The position numbers were made by a program, and so were the translations under genes. Below are positions 1 to 7,279 of a DNA stretch of 10,379 nt, one piece after another; position 1 is the stretch's first letter; each line of letters begins with the position of its first letter. Under the pieces are notes generated by a model, which was given only the letters and a program-made list of their open reading frames with translations, did not search any database and was not told the DNA's origin. This DNA is from Euperipatoides rowelli (taxonomy: Eukaryota > Onychophora > Udeonychophora > Euonychophora > Peripatopsidae), in NCBI GenBank assembly GCA_003024985.2, contig PXIH01S0037681.1, one strand, 5' to 3'.

Positions 1-639
1 TGGATATAATTAAATAATTCACTATATCCTACTTGAGGAATAATAAACATACATTTATTCAGATACATGTACACCACTAAATCCAAGTGAAATACCAACA
101 ATACTGTGGCTCAAAATATTTTTTGCTCTAAAGACCAGGACATCTCTTATTTTTTTTTTTACATATATCCAGAATATGTCTGTTCTAAAATCTATCAATA
201 ATGCTTTAAAAAAAGAAAATATTAAAAAACTGAAAAGGTTAATTATTGCGACGGTTCACTAATATTTTAAATAAACAAAAAAAAAAAAAGAATATGTTTT
301 AAGTAGTTTGATTTTACTTATAATTTTTTAGCAAACTTAATACCTCACATTGAAAATACTCTCAGGTTAAAAGTTGACAGGTCTTAGAGCTCTGTTTTTT
401 TAGTTGGAGTAAGAATTTGAAATTTTGCCAGAATAATACTATGGTTAGAGGTAAAAAAAATGAGGGGGTGTCTTGATCTGTATGTAAAAGTTTAATTTTT
501 TTTCTATTTGTTTGTAAACCATCCTAACCAACAAGCACTTTGAAAAGGTATTGAAAGCTAATCCATAAATGTCTCATGCCAAATGGAGTCCATCCATTGG
601 TAAATATGGATCAATAGAGCAAATTTCCAATTGTTGAGT
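1..639. other. AT-rich stretch with no recognisable gene
   Basis: I see no open frame of useful length and no recognisable protein motif on either strand. The stretch carries several homopolymer runs, including a T run near 150-163 and an A run near 278-291, as expected of unconstrained AT-rich animal DNA. The right part (about 540-639) may belong to the integrase remnant that follows, since that domain should extend upstream, but I could not read a motif there. Confidence 0.5.
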
Positions 640-825
640 GATCTATACCGGTAAATCTGAACATAAATGTGTTTGGAAAACATTTGCAATTTTTAAATTG
701 CTAGACAATGGTCCACCATTCAACAGTCATGAGTTTCACAAATAAATAAAGAGTTAAAAACAGACATAACCTTAACCTAGTACTGATGACCAGGACCAAT
801 GGTTGTAAAACAATATTCTGGTCAG
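640..825 (+). pseudogene. Ty3/gypsy-type integrase core fragment (second catalytic Asp to Glu region)
   Basis: The frame starting at 698 reads LLDNGPPFNSHEF and then hits a stop at 743. The DNG-PF-S-EF pattern is the block around the second catalytic aspartate (codon 704-706) of retroviral-type (DDE, rve) integrases, which insert retrotransposon cDNA into the chromosome. About 34 codons further on, in another frame, 786-809 reads MTRTNGCK. This matches the N-G block before the catalytic glutamate, with Lys (AAA, 807-809) where Glu is expected. The spacing fits the family's D-35-E. Stops and at least one frameshift make it dead. A SINE interrupts it at 825. The block differs from the integrase at 7285-8451, so it probably comes from a different element family. 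The D block is fairly convincing and the E block less so. Confidence 0.55.
812..824 (+). repeat. Left target-site duplication of the SINE
   Basis: AATATTCTGGTCA here matches AATATTCTGGGCA at 1109-1121, with 12 of 13 bases identical. The pair brackets the tRNA-like repeat exactly, as expected of a duplication made by target-primed insertion. Confidence 0.7.
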
Positions 826-837
826 GTCTCGGTTCCG

Positions 838-903
838 TGGTTGAGCGGATTCACTTCCGCTTGATGAACCGAAGGTATATGCTGAGGTGTACAGGTTCGC
901 GCC
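838..903 (+). promoter_or_regulatory. Internal RNA polymerase III promoter (A and B boxes) of the SINE
   Basis: The A-box-like element at 838-848 and B-box-like element at 894-903 have the order and orientation of a type 2 pol III promoter. The B box departs from the consensus in its 3' half (CGCC rather than ANTCC), so activity is uncertain. Confidence 0.6.
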
Positions 904-1064
904 TTGGCTTGGGCAGTTAAGGAACGGTTGTTTCCCTAGCTTTAACAGCTCACCTCGGGTTTTTCCAAGTACGCTGCCCTTGTAACATCAAGGAACCTGT
1001 GAATCCATGTTTCAATCAGTTTAAAGTTCAATTTAAAGTCAATTTAATTAACCAAAAAAATACA

Positions 1065-1088
1065 TTTCTTCTCCTCTTGGAGAGGAAA
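1065..1088. repeat. Hairpin in the SINE tail
   Basis: TTTCTTCTCC (1065-1074) pairs with GGAGAGGAAA (1079-1088) across a TCTT loop, with one G-T type pair. It lies near the 3' end of the SINE, where LINE-recognised tails are often structured. Whether it is a recognition element is inference. Confidence 0.5.
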
Positions 1089-1108
1089 TTTATTTTTAAA
1101 AATAAAAA

Positions 1109-1121
1109 AATATTCTGGGCA
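1109..1121 (+). repeat. Right target-site duplication of the SINE
   Basis: AATATTCTGGGCA, the partner of 812-824, begins where the A-rich SINE tail ends. Confidence 0.7.
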
Positions 1122-1240
1122 GCATTTTGAATGCGACGTATTTCTGCAATTAGCTAAAATGATTATTCTTTGGTGAGGTATATCAACATTTTATCTATGT
1201 ATTTCTTATTATATAGACCTGATATTTATTTAGTTATACG
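1122..1240 (+). pseudogene. Possible continuation of the split integrase beyond the SINE
   Basis: If the SINE landed inside the integrase fragment ending at 825, this stretch should hold the part just downstream of the catalytic glutamate. Near 1200-1241 a frame reads FLLYRPD, loosely like the FL--YR-TPH block that follows in gypsy integrases. The match is short and the rest is unreadable, so this rests mainly on position. Confidence 0.25.
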
Positions 1241-1905
1241 GTAAATCTAAAAGCTTTCTATATATGATATTTTTAAATAGATGACCAACACTATTGCCAT
1301 AGTCAAGACAAGATTGAATATACAGTATATTCCATATATGTTTTAAATGAAATATCAATAAATTTAATATAAATTTTAATTACGGTATTCGATATTTTAA
1401 TTTTATATTTTTACCTATCTCTTTATTCTATAGATTAATTTGAATTTAGGATTAATACCTACCAACATTTATGTTTTTAAAGTATTGTTTTTCTAAATTG
1501 TTATCTTTCAACCAAATTAATAATCAGATCATTTTGTAGATTTATACAATCATTTAAAGTATTTGTATGATAGAAAATCTGCATAAGTTATATAAAGTTT
1601 TTCATAGATGGAAAATCCATCATATAACGGTTAAGTAGACAAGCAGATATTGTAGAGCCCTGAGGGAGGCCTATATTGACTATTAATTTCAGACATGGAT
1701 CCATTGATCAAAATTCTTATATAACTGTTGGAAAGAAAATCTTTAATCCTTATTAAGACTAGAGGACATTCAAATTTAATTAATTTGTTCAATAGAATTT
1801 GATGGTTAACACAATCAAATGCAGACTTTATGTCCATAAAAATAGCAGTACAAGTGCCCTTCTCAAAACCCTCTATAATATAGAAAATATTTCCAAATTT
1901 TTAAT
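1241..1905 (-). pseudogene. LINE-B: reverse transcriptase fragment of a non-LTR retrotransposon
   Basis: Read downward from 1900, the minus strand gives successive blocks of a LINE reverse transcriptase, the enzyme that copies element RNA at a nicked target. Motif A is MDIKSAFDCVNH (start 1837), followed by FLSNSYIRILING. Motif B, GLPQGS, lies at about 1640-1665 but in a shifted frame. Motif C appears as TYAD (YAD at 1577-1585) with one aspartate missing. LQNDL follows near 1520, SFKTYMEYT near 1330-1350, and LDYGNSV at 1287-1307, the conserved block of the thumb region. The fingers region, endonuclease and 3' end are absent. Frameshifts and stops make it non-functional. The motif set fits the endonuclease-encoding Jockey/CR1/L2-like group, but the clade is not settled. 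Confidence 0.8.
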
Positions 1906-1907
1906 GG

Positions 1908-1921
1908 TATTTATTTATTTA
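1908..1921 (-). repeat. Simple-repeat 3' tail of LINE-A
   Basis: The minus strand reads TAAATAAATAAATA, a short tetranucleotide tail instead of a pure poly(A). Such microsatellite-like ends are usual for several non-LTR clades, and this one marks the probable insertion junction with LINE-B. Confidence 0.6.
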
Positions 1922-2049
1922 CTAAAATGATTTAAACGTGGAAGGTTTATACATTTTATACAGATATCAAAGAAGAAAAGATCACAATTAAATAAACAAT
2001 GAAAAATGACAAAACCTATTTAACCGAACACATTATAAACGGGTGAAGA
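1922..2049 (-). other. Presumed 3' untranslated part of LINE-A
   Basis: Between the last readable C-terminal protein blocks and the tail there is no convincing coding signal. The position and length suit a LINE 3' UTR. Confidence 0.4.
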
Positions 2050-3225
2050 GAGTGATATTAACAGAATATTTATGAAATCTTTTTGAAATTCTATTAACTG
2101 AAAAAAAGTTGTTAAAATTATTTTTTATACCGGTAATGAAAATAATATTTTTTAATCAATAGTTGTGAGGGAGTTAGAATATTTAAAAATTTATAACGGT
2201 TACTAAACATCGTACTACCAAAACCAGTTATTTTTTGGTAAAGTATCTAAAAGAACTATCTAATTTCAGCAAATCCAATTTATTTCTACATTGAAATATC
2301 TCTGCTGCAAAATTGATTGAAGGTATAATATAGCTGTTATATAGAATACAATAAATCTTTGGACTAAAATATTTTAAACGATTTTTTATAAAAACAATTG
2401 TTTTCCTAATATCACTATTGATATGAATTAAATGACTTAAAATCAAAATTTTCATCAAAAATCAATCCAAGATCTTTATGATCTTTGGTAGGATTAATTT
2501 TTTATTGTCTAAATAATATATAGGCTTTTTGTTATTTTTCCCGATATGGAGGACAGAAGTTTTGCTTTGATTAATTGAAAATCCTTTTTTACAATCACAT
2601 TTAACATATCTTGAAATTTCAAATGTGAGAATTGATCTAAATTTGTATTGTAAATTTTAATGTCTGCATAAAACAATGTATTATTAATGAACAATTTGGC
2701 AATGTTACTGATAGATGCAGTAAATTGAAAACGAAAGAGGATAAAACACTTCCTTGATAAATTCCTCTATTAGATATATTCTTTATTTTAAAATTATTAT
2801 TAAAATTGCAAATTTTCTATTCATTAATAATTACTCATTAAGTTAATGAAATTGAAAGGAAACTTATAAAAAAATTTATCAATAATATCATGATCAATTA
2901 GATCGTACGCTGACTGTAGATCTAAAAATATATCTATTGCTATGGAGTTATTAAAATTATTAATTATATCTAAATTGAACTTATTAAGGTTTGTTAAGGT
3001 AGATATTTTATTTAAAAACCCATGCATATTTATTGTGAAAATTTCTTTAAATATGGCATGATAATGGAATCTGTAAAGTAAAATTTTTTCAAAAATCTTT
3101 GATAAGTTTGAAAGATTACTAATAGGTATATAGTTAGAAATTGTTTTTTTACTACCTTTCTTGTACAAAGGAATAACAATACTAAGTTTCCACATTTCTG
3201 GAAAAATACCAGTAGTGAAGATCAT
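2050..3225 (-). pseudogene. LINE-A reverse transcriptase domain, frameshifted
   Basis: The clearest block (3225-2824) reads GIFPEMWKLSIVIPLYKKGS, then SNYIPISNLSNLSKIFEKIL and HGFLNKISTLTNL. These are the fingers motifs (FP--WK, P-YKKG, NYRPIS, K-FEK, GF---ST). Motif A follows as LDLQSAYDLIDH. Motif B (GIYQGSVLS, 2739-2765) lies in another frame. Motif C reads FYADIKIY (YAD at 2662-2670), one aspartate short of YADD. Next come a KTSVLHIGK block near 2540-2565, KDLGLIFDENFDF near 2420-2480, and a thumb block with LYNSYIIPSINFAAEIF (about 2290-2345). Breaks lie near 2820, 2700, 2470 and 2225. The domain primes reverse transcription at the nicked target. As read it is dead. Confidence 0.85.
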
Positions 3226-3737
3226 ACAATAACTAGTAAGTCAACAAAAAAATTAGCACATATTTTAATAAGGAAATTAGGGATAGCTTCAACTGGAGAG
3301 GTCATAGTGTCTAAGATTACTGATATTTGAAACTTCAAAGTAATTGGTAAACCAAATCGATTCCCAATCTACAAGGAAAGAAATTTTTTGAGAAGTTGCT
3401 AACATATTGAATCTAGAAAAAAAAGCAAGACAGGCATTACCTATTTCATGTCACTAAGAAGTTCATTATCAACAATAATTGTATTTATCGTTTTATGTTG
3501 TTTGTTAGATCTAAATATTTTAAATATTATTTCTAACATTATTTAGTACATTTAATTCATAATTTCTTCTTTTCCCTTTGATTAATCTATTAACTTGATT
3601 ACGACAGCTTTTATAAGCCAAATAATTCAGATGTATTAGAAAGTTTGTAAGCATTAAATAATTTATTTTTTAGTTTGCATTTATTAATAATTTCAGAATC
3701 AATCCATTTTTTCTTGTCACTAAAATGTTTTTTCGAT
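3226..3737 (-). pseudogene. LINE-A linker between endonuclease and RT
   Basis: The minus strand reads KKKWIDSEIINKCKLKNKLF near 3650-3720, then YKSCRNQVNRLIKGKRRNYE (about 3560-3620) after a frameshift. IVDNELLSD lies near 3455-3480, and SPVEAIPNFLIKICANF at about 3250-3300. These match the recurring pattern of LINE polyproteins in this interval (W---I-----L, Y---RN-V---I---KR-Y, then I-D---L-D, then P--L-K). Several frame changes and stops interrupt it. It connects the two enzymatic domains and explains a half-kilobase without a long ORF. Confidence 0.7.
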
Positions 3738-4620
3738 TTAAAACACTTTATGAAATTTTGGAGTGAAATTATCAATATCATAAATCATATTACATATATG
3801 AAATAAGTCCGACTCAAAATTATTTTTTGAGTTGAAGAATTGATACAATTGAATATTATGTAAATTCTTGTTAATTTCATTGAAATTAGATTTTTTAAAC
3901 TCATAATAAGAGAATTTATAAATTGTTTCAGATACAATAGTTGATTTTAAAACAAAAGTAATGTTTGAGTGATCACTCTTGCCAAAAGGGGTTAAATAAT
4001 TAATATTTTTAATTAGATCAAAATTTGAAGATAATAGAACATCCAAAATAGCGGAGTTATTTCTAAACCTATTGTGCTCTTTAAACATCTGATAAAGATT
4101 ATTTGTTTGACAAAATTCAAAAAATTCATATCCAAAAGAATTTGTAGGATAGTTGCATGAATAGTTGTTCCAGTCAAGGGGCAAGTTAATATCGCCAATA
4201 AGAACTAAATCAGAGAAATTACCCGTATTATACAAGAATAAAATTCATATAGTTGGTTCATAAAAAGGTTAACTGTTAATAAATAACTTGTGGGGTCTGT
4301 AAAAGATGCCAAACAAAATAACCAAATTAAAATCAAAATTAACATTTAATTGAACAAATTCGACATCTTGATAATTAGTGATATATTCACGGATAGCAAA
4401 ATTAGAATACCACCACCTTTTTTATTTTTCCTATCTCTTCTAATGACATTATAACCGATATCAATATCTTAATTTAAAGTGTTATCGTCGAACCAAGACT
4501 CTACAAAAATCATAAAATCTACTTTATTTGATATAAAGCAAACAATTTCACCCATTTTATTAGGAAAGGAACTTAAATTAGAATAAAAAAAGTTAACATC
4601 ATTTTCTACATTAATTTTTC
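3738..4620 (-). pseudogene. LINE-A apurinic-type endonuclease domain
   Basis: This domain nicks the target DNA to start insertion. Read from 4620 downward: FYSNLSSFPNKMGEI, then FVESWFDD with the family's catalytic Glu in ESW (4493-4501), then RRDRKNKKGGGILI (GGG near 4411-4420), FGIFYRP, and LVLIGDINLPLDWNN with the catalytic Asp (about 4180-4215). FGKSDHSN carries the C-terminal SDH signature (3969-3977). The longest uninterrupted stretch is 165 codons (4235-3738). Upstream of it a stop near 4470 and frameshifts near 4400 and 4240 divide the domain among three frames. The Glu, Asp and His positions I can check are intact, so decay is by indels more than by loss of the active site. Confidence 0.8.
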
Positions 4621-4640
4621 TTTTTTTAGTTATTGATTGC

Positions 4641-5027
4641 TATCTTATCAGAATCTCTGAATTTGGGTACTTTTATTTCTCTACCATAACTTGATTTATT
4701 TTTATGAAATCCATGAAAGAACTTAGGAAGAATGAAAGATCATCTATCCATTTGTTTATAAATTGTAAAATGATTTTTTCACATATTTATATAATAACTG
4801 GTAGAGTAGTAGTTTATATGACAAGATCTGGATCATTGTTCCCAGTTTCCAGAGGTTAATTAGTTTTCCATACAATAGACATACCGTATTTAAAATTTTA
4901 GTTAAAAGTATGAAAAGAAATAGTGCAATTTTTAGCAAAGAACACAAATGAATATAAAGTCAGCCTTTCAATGTTATTAAAATGAGTTATTCATGTTCAT
5001 AATTATATATATGTGATTCATGTATTG
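4641..5027. other. Unassigned AT-rich interval upstream of LINE-A
   Basis: The minus strand has short open pieces (for example 63 codons at 4947-4756), but none shows a motif I recognise. The interval could contain the 5' UTR or a decayed ORF1 of LINE-A, the host flank of its insertion, or more of the LINE fragment at 5028-5126. No clear partner to the sequence beside the LINE-A tail was found, so the 5' end of LINE-A is not fixed. Confidence 0.4.
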
Positions 5028-5126
5028 TTAGTCATTCTGATGTTTATCTAAATGTATATTACAGGAACCAAGAGATTTAGAAGAAATATAATTGTTGAAT
5101 GTATTAGCAATATCTTTAGAATCAGG
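5028..5126 (-). pseudogene. Possible LINE endonuclease-RT linker fragment
   Basis: A 33-codon stretch (including its stop at 5028-5030) reads PDSKDIANTFNNYISS. The D---IAN-FN-YF--pattern is typical of the segment just upstream of the RT fingers in LINE polyproteins. LINE-A already has its own linker, so this is a second copy. It is on the strand and side where the missing upstream part of LINE-B would lie if LINE-A had split it. A single short block supports this. Confidence 0.4.
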
Positions 5127-5348
5127 CATAATTATTCTCAATTGATATGCTATGTAAGCTCATTTTAGATCATTTTGCAGCAGTAACACCTACAAAGTCA
5201 ACAATTTTAAAAAGTTGAATATACCTTAGTGACAAATACATTTCTGAAAATTGAATTTGAGTATAAAACTTAAGTTAGTAAAATTCCTTGAAATTAAAAA
5301 TGGGTGAAAACAAAATTTATAATGAAATTATTATTATAGGTTCTATAG

Positions 5349-5621
5349 AGTGAAGAATTGGAGAATTTTGCATCAACATTAAATTATTCCATTATTTCAA
5401 ATTTGCCAATAGTTAAAATTAAAATCAATACTGCTCTATATTCATCCAAGTTAAATTTAGCTTCTATAAATATAATTTAATTTCCTCTCCAATTACTCAT
5501 TTTAATAAAACAGCTGGTGCAACCATAATTCACTTCCTTTTGGAAAATGTGCAATTTTCATATGAATTCCTTATTTTTCAAATGAGCCTATAAAGCAATA
5601 TTAGGATACAACTTTCAAAGA
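5349..5621 (+). pseudogene. Gypsy aspartic protease (retropepsin) remnant
   Basis: Retropepsins cut the Gag-Pol polyprotein. A 43-codon stretch (5349-5477, stop 5478-5480) reads NLPIVKIKINTALYSSK, like the strand leading to the catalytic D-T/S-G. The catalytic aspartate itself is not readable (TALYSS in its place). A second 33-codon stretch (5492-5590) contains LENVQFSYEFLIFQMSL. Just after its stop, in a third frame, AILGYNF (ILG at 5598-5606) matches the conserved ILG-DF block near the protease C terminus. The order, spacing and position upstream of RT agree. Each motif is weak alone but together they are persuasive. Confidence 0.5.
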
Positions 5622-5849
5622 ATAAAGTAATATTAAATTCTATTAAACTTTAAAACTTTTTCCAAGTGTGGAACAATAATCATTTTTTCAAGAAAACAAA
5701 TTTTTATAATACAATTGAAATTATAATGAAGAAAAAAAATTATTTATTTTATAAACTAAATATTGGAGAAATCTCACAATATAAAAACTGCATTTAATAA
5801 TCTAATCCAAGAGTATATGATTGAAGACATGACTCAACTAAAAGGCTGT

Positions 5850-6755
5850 TATCTTCCAGTAAAATGAGAATTCAGTCTATGTTACACAATACAAATTTCC
5901 ATACAGTAGGTTACAGCTCATATGAAAGAAATTAGATGAAAAGGCAAATATTTCCAGAGGTGAATCTAACTCGAATGTGACCATTTTGGCACTAAAAAAG
6001 CCGAACAGAGATATTACACTCGCACTTGATATTCTGGGTCTATTGAATGGTTCCTTATTTTTCAAAAATCTATCTCAACAGTTATCACCAAATCCATCTG
6101 ACTCAGTCTGTCACAGATATTGTTTTACTTTGCCCTGGGGTAGGTACATGAATTGTATAGTACATGGGCATGGACTTCAGTTAAATTTCAGAAAATATGA
6201 ATGAAGTTCTCAATGAGGTGTCCTCTGGCAACATTCTTTTTTTATCAGGATGTCTTATTCATATAGATACCTTAGAAAAAAAAATGTTGAGTTTTATTTT
6301 CTAAATTTAATGCTATTTGGCTGTGAGGCCATAAAAAATTTAAAAAAAGTCAAATCCCTGGGCCATAAATGTCACAGAAAGGTGCTGTTTCATTAATAAT
6401 CAAAGATTTCAAAACTGCTTGATTTTAAAATGACTTCAAATATTTATTTGAGAAAGCATAAACTAAAACAAAGGTGAAAAACCATTTCACTGTAAGACAC
6501 GTACAGTAGGTATTAAAAAATAATAATTTTCCTAATCCTAAAAATATGACAAGATCTTTTCTTGGAACAATAAATTTTTATAGGAAATTTATACATAATA
6601 TTGCAGAAAAAGCAACCCTCTCTCGGTACAACCTTATGCAAAAGAAATGTCAGAAAACTTTTACTTGGAATAATGAATGTAAATGATCATTTGAGGTCTT
6701 CAAGGATTATCTGTTCAGCTCCACTCCCCATCCATCCTAATTTTGAAGTTTTATA
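5850..6755 (+). pseudogene. Gypsy reverse transcriptase remnant
   Basis: This enzyme makes cDNA from genomic RNA. YSSYERN (about 5915-5935) resembles the PYR---ER leader. The 75-codon open frame 5977-6204 begins TILALKKPNRD, the L-KK-(D/N)G block, then ALDILGLLN for the V-DYR-LN block. FTLPWGRYM (6124-6150) precedes the region where the P-G- block falls. MNEVLNEV (6197-6220) is in a second frame and FFYQD (YQD at 6243-6251) in a third. The family has two aspartates here and only one is seen. KVKSLGHKCH near 6345-6375 matches the LGH block. The thumb region is well kept: FPNPKNMTRSFLG followed by INFYRKFIHNIAEKATL (from 6528), then FTWNNECK. Multiple frameshifts and stops show it is dead. PWGRY instead of the commoner wording may indicate a particular gypsy lineage. 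Confidence 0.8.
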
Positions 6756-7130
6756 TAAAGTGTGACATCTAATTTTATCATAGGTGCTGTTTTGGAACAA
6801 ATTGAAGATAGAAAGTAACATCTGTTAGGTTATTGTGGAAGAAGCCTGAACAGAGCAGAAAAAAATGCTTCTGTAATTGCGAAGGAGGCTTTAGCTCTGA
6901 AGTTTTCTCTGGAGCAATTCCATCACCTGGTCTATGGATAAAAAATAACATTAAAAAGGGATCACAAACCTATCTTTTCTTTTAAATTGAATCAAAAAAA
7001 TCAATACATATCTAGATGACTTTCTCACTATCCTGAATATGACCTAAAGATTGAGCATATAGCAGGGAGAGAGAATGTAGTGACAGACATTCCAAGTATA
7101 AAATTGAGGAAACATCAATTTGTAAGTTGA
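6756..7130 (+). pseudogene. Gypsy RNase H domain remnant
   Basis: RNase H removes the RNA strand during cDNA synthesis. FIIGAVLEQ (from 6774) is the G-VL-Q block, following a broken D-S. After an in-frame stop at 6816 comes LLGYCGRSLNRAEKNASVIA and KEALALKFSLEQFHHLVYG, matching Y-SR-L---E-NY---EKE-LA-------FR-YL-G. A stop at 6939 interrupts, then LKRDHKPIFSF carries the conserved Asp-His (DHKPL). The domain ends with YDLKIEHIAGRENVVTD (about 7035-7085), the Y---I----G--N--AD block. Most of it stays in one frame apart from in-frame stops, so it is the best-preserved part of this copy. Confidence 0.85.
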
Positions 7131-7279
7131 TTAATAGTTTAAATTTATTACAACGGGAAACAACTTCAATTGATTAAATCAAAGACCAGGTAATTCATCC
7201 AAACTATCGGTCTAAAGGTAAAATATAAAAATAATGATTGTGAATATGATCACGATGAAAATGAAATTTTGATAAAAAG

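Larger units (their letters stand above)
826..1108 (+). mobile_element. tRNA-derived SINE, about 283 bp
   Basis: This is a short non-autonomous retroposon transcribed by RNA polymerase III and mobilised by LINE machinery in trans. It is the GC-richest block of the left half. Its head is tRNA-like, with an A-box-like TGGTTGAGCGG (838-848) and a B-box-like GGTTCGCGCC (894-903). A tRNA-unrelated body follows (about 910-1015), then an AT-rich tail with TTTAAAGT repeats, a small hairpin (1065-1088) and a short A run just before the right duplication. The box spacing of 56 bp exceeds that of an ordinary tRNA and suits an ancestor with a long variable arm (Leu or Ser type), though an insertion could also explain it. 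The target duplications with one mismatch suggest a moderately young insertion. I do not recognise the body as a named SINE domain. Confidence 0.8.
1908..4640 (-). mobile_element. LINE-A: near-complete endonuclease-RT region of a non-LTR retrotransposon
   Basis: One element on the minus strand runs endonuclease (about 4620-3738), linker (3737-3226), reverse transcriptase (3225 to about 2050), an untranslated stretch, and a TAAATAAATAAATA tail (1921-1908). The blocks come in the family's order with normal spacing, so this is a single copy with small indels rather than shuffled pieces. No RNase H domain is visible, and no upstream ORF1 with zinc knuckles was recognised. The domain order and motifs suit the Jockey/CR1/L2-like supergroup with an apurinic-type endonuclease. 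The tail abuts LINE-B, which suggests that LINE-A inserted into it. The 5' boundary is uncertain. Confidence 0.8.

Noticed and set aside
836-903. Functional tRNA gene
   Set aside because: A and B boxes are present, but no acceptor stem or proper cloverleaf can be drawn, the B box is off-consensus, and the sequence continues into a body and tail flanked by target duplications. It is a SINE head.
4013-4198. Second minus-strand ORF overlapping the LINE-A endonuclease
   Set aside because: It is an out-of-frame shadow of the GDIN...DH-containing frame at 4235-3738.
1241-4640. Programmed ribosomal frameshifting as explanation of the frame changes
   Set aside because: The breaks are many, lie at non-equivalent places, and come with in-frame stops in both LINEs and in the gypsy pol. 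Ordinary pseudogene decay explains them.
4756-4947. Minus-strand 63-codon ORF as ORF1 of LINE-A
   Set aside because: It has the right position but no zinc knuckle, coiled coil or other recognisable ORF1 feature, and its composition is that of translated AT-rich sequence.
5877-6065. Minus-strand 62-codon ORF
   Set aside because: It is antisense to the gypsy RT fingers block, which reads with recognisable motifs on the plus strand.
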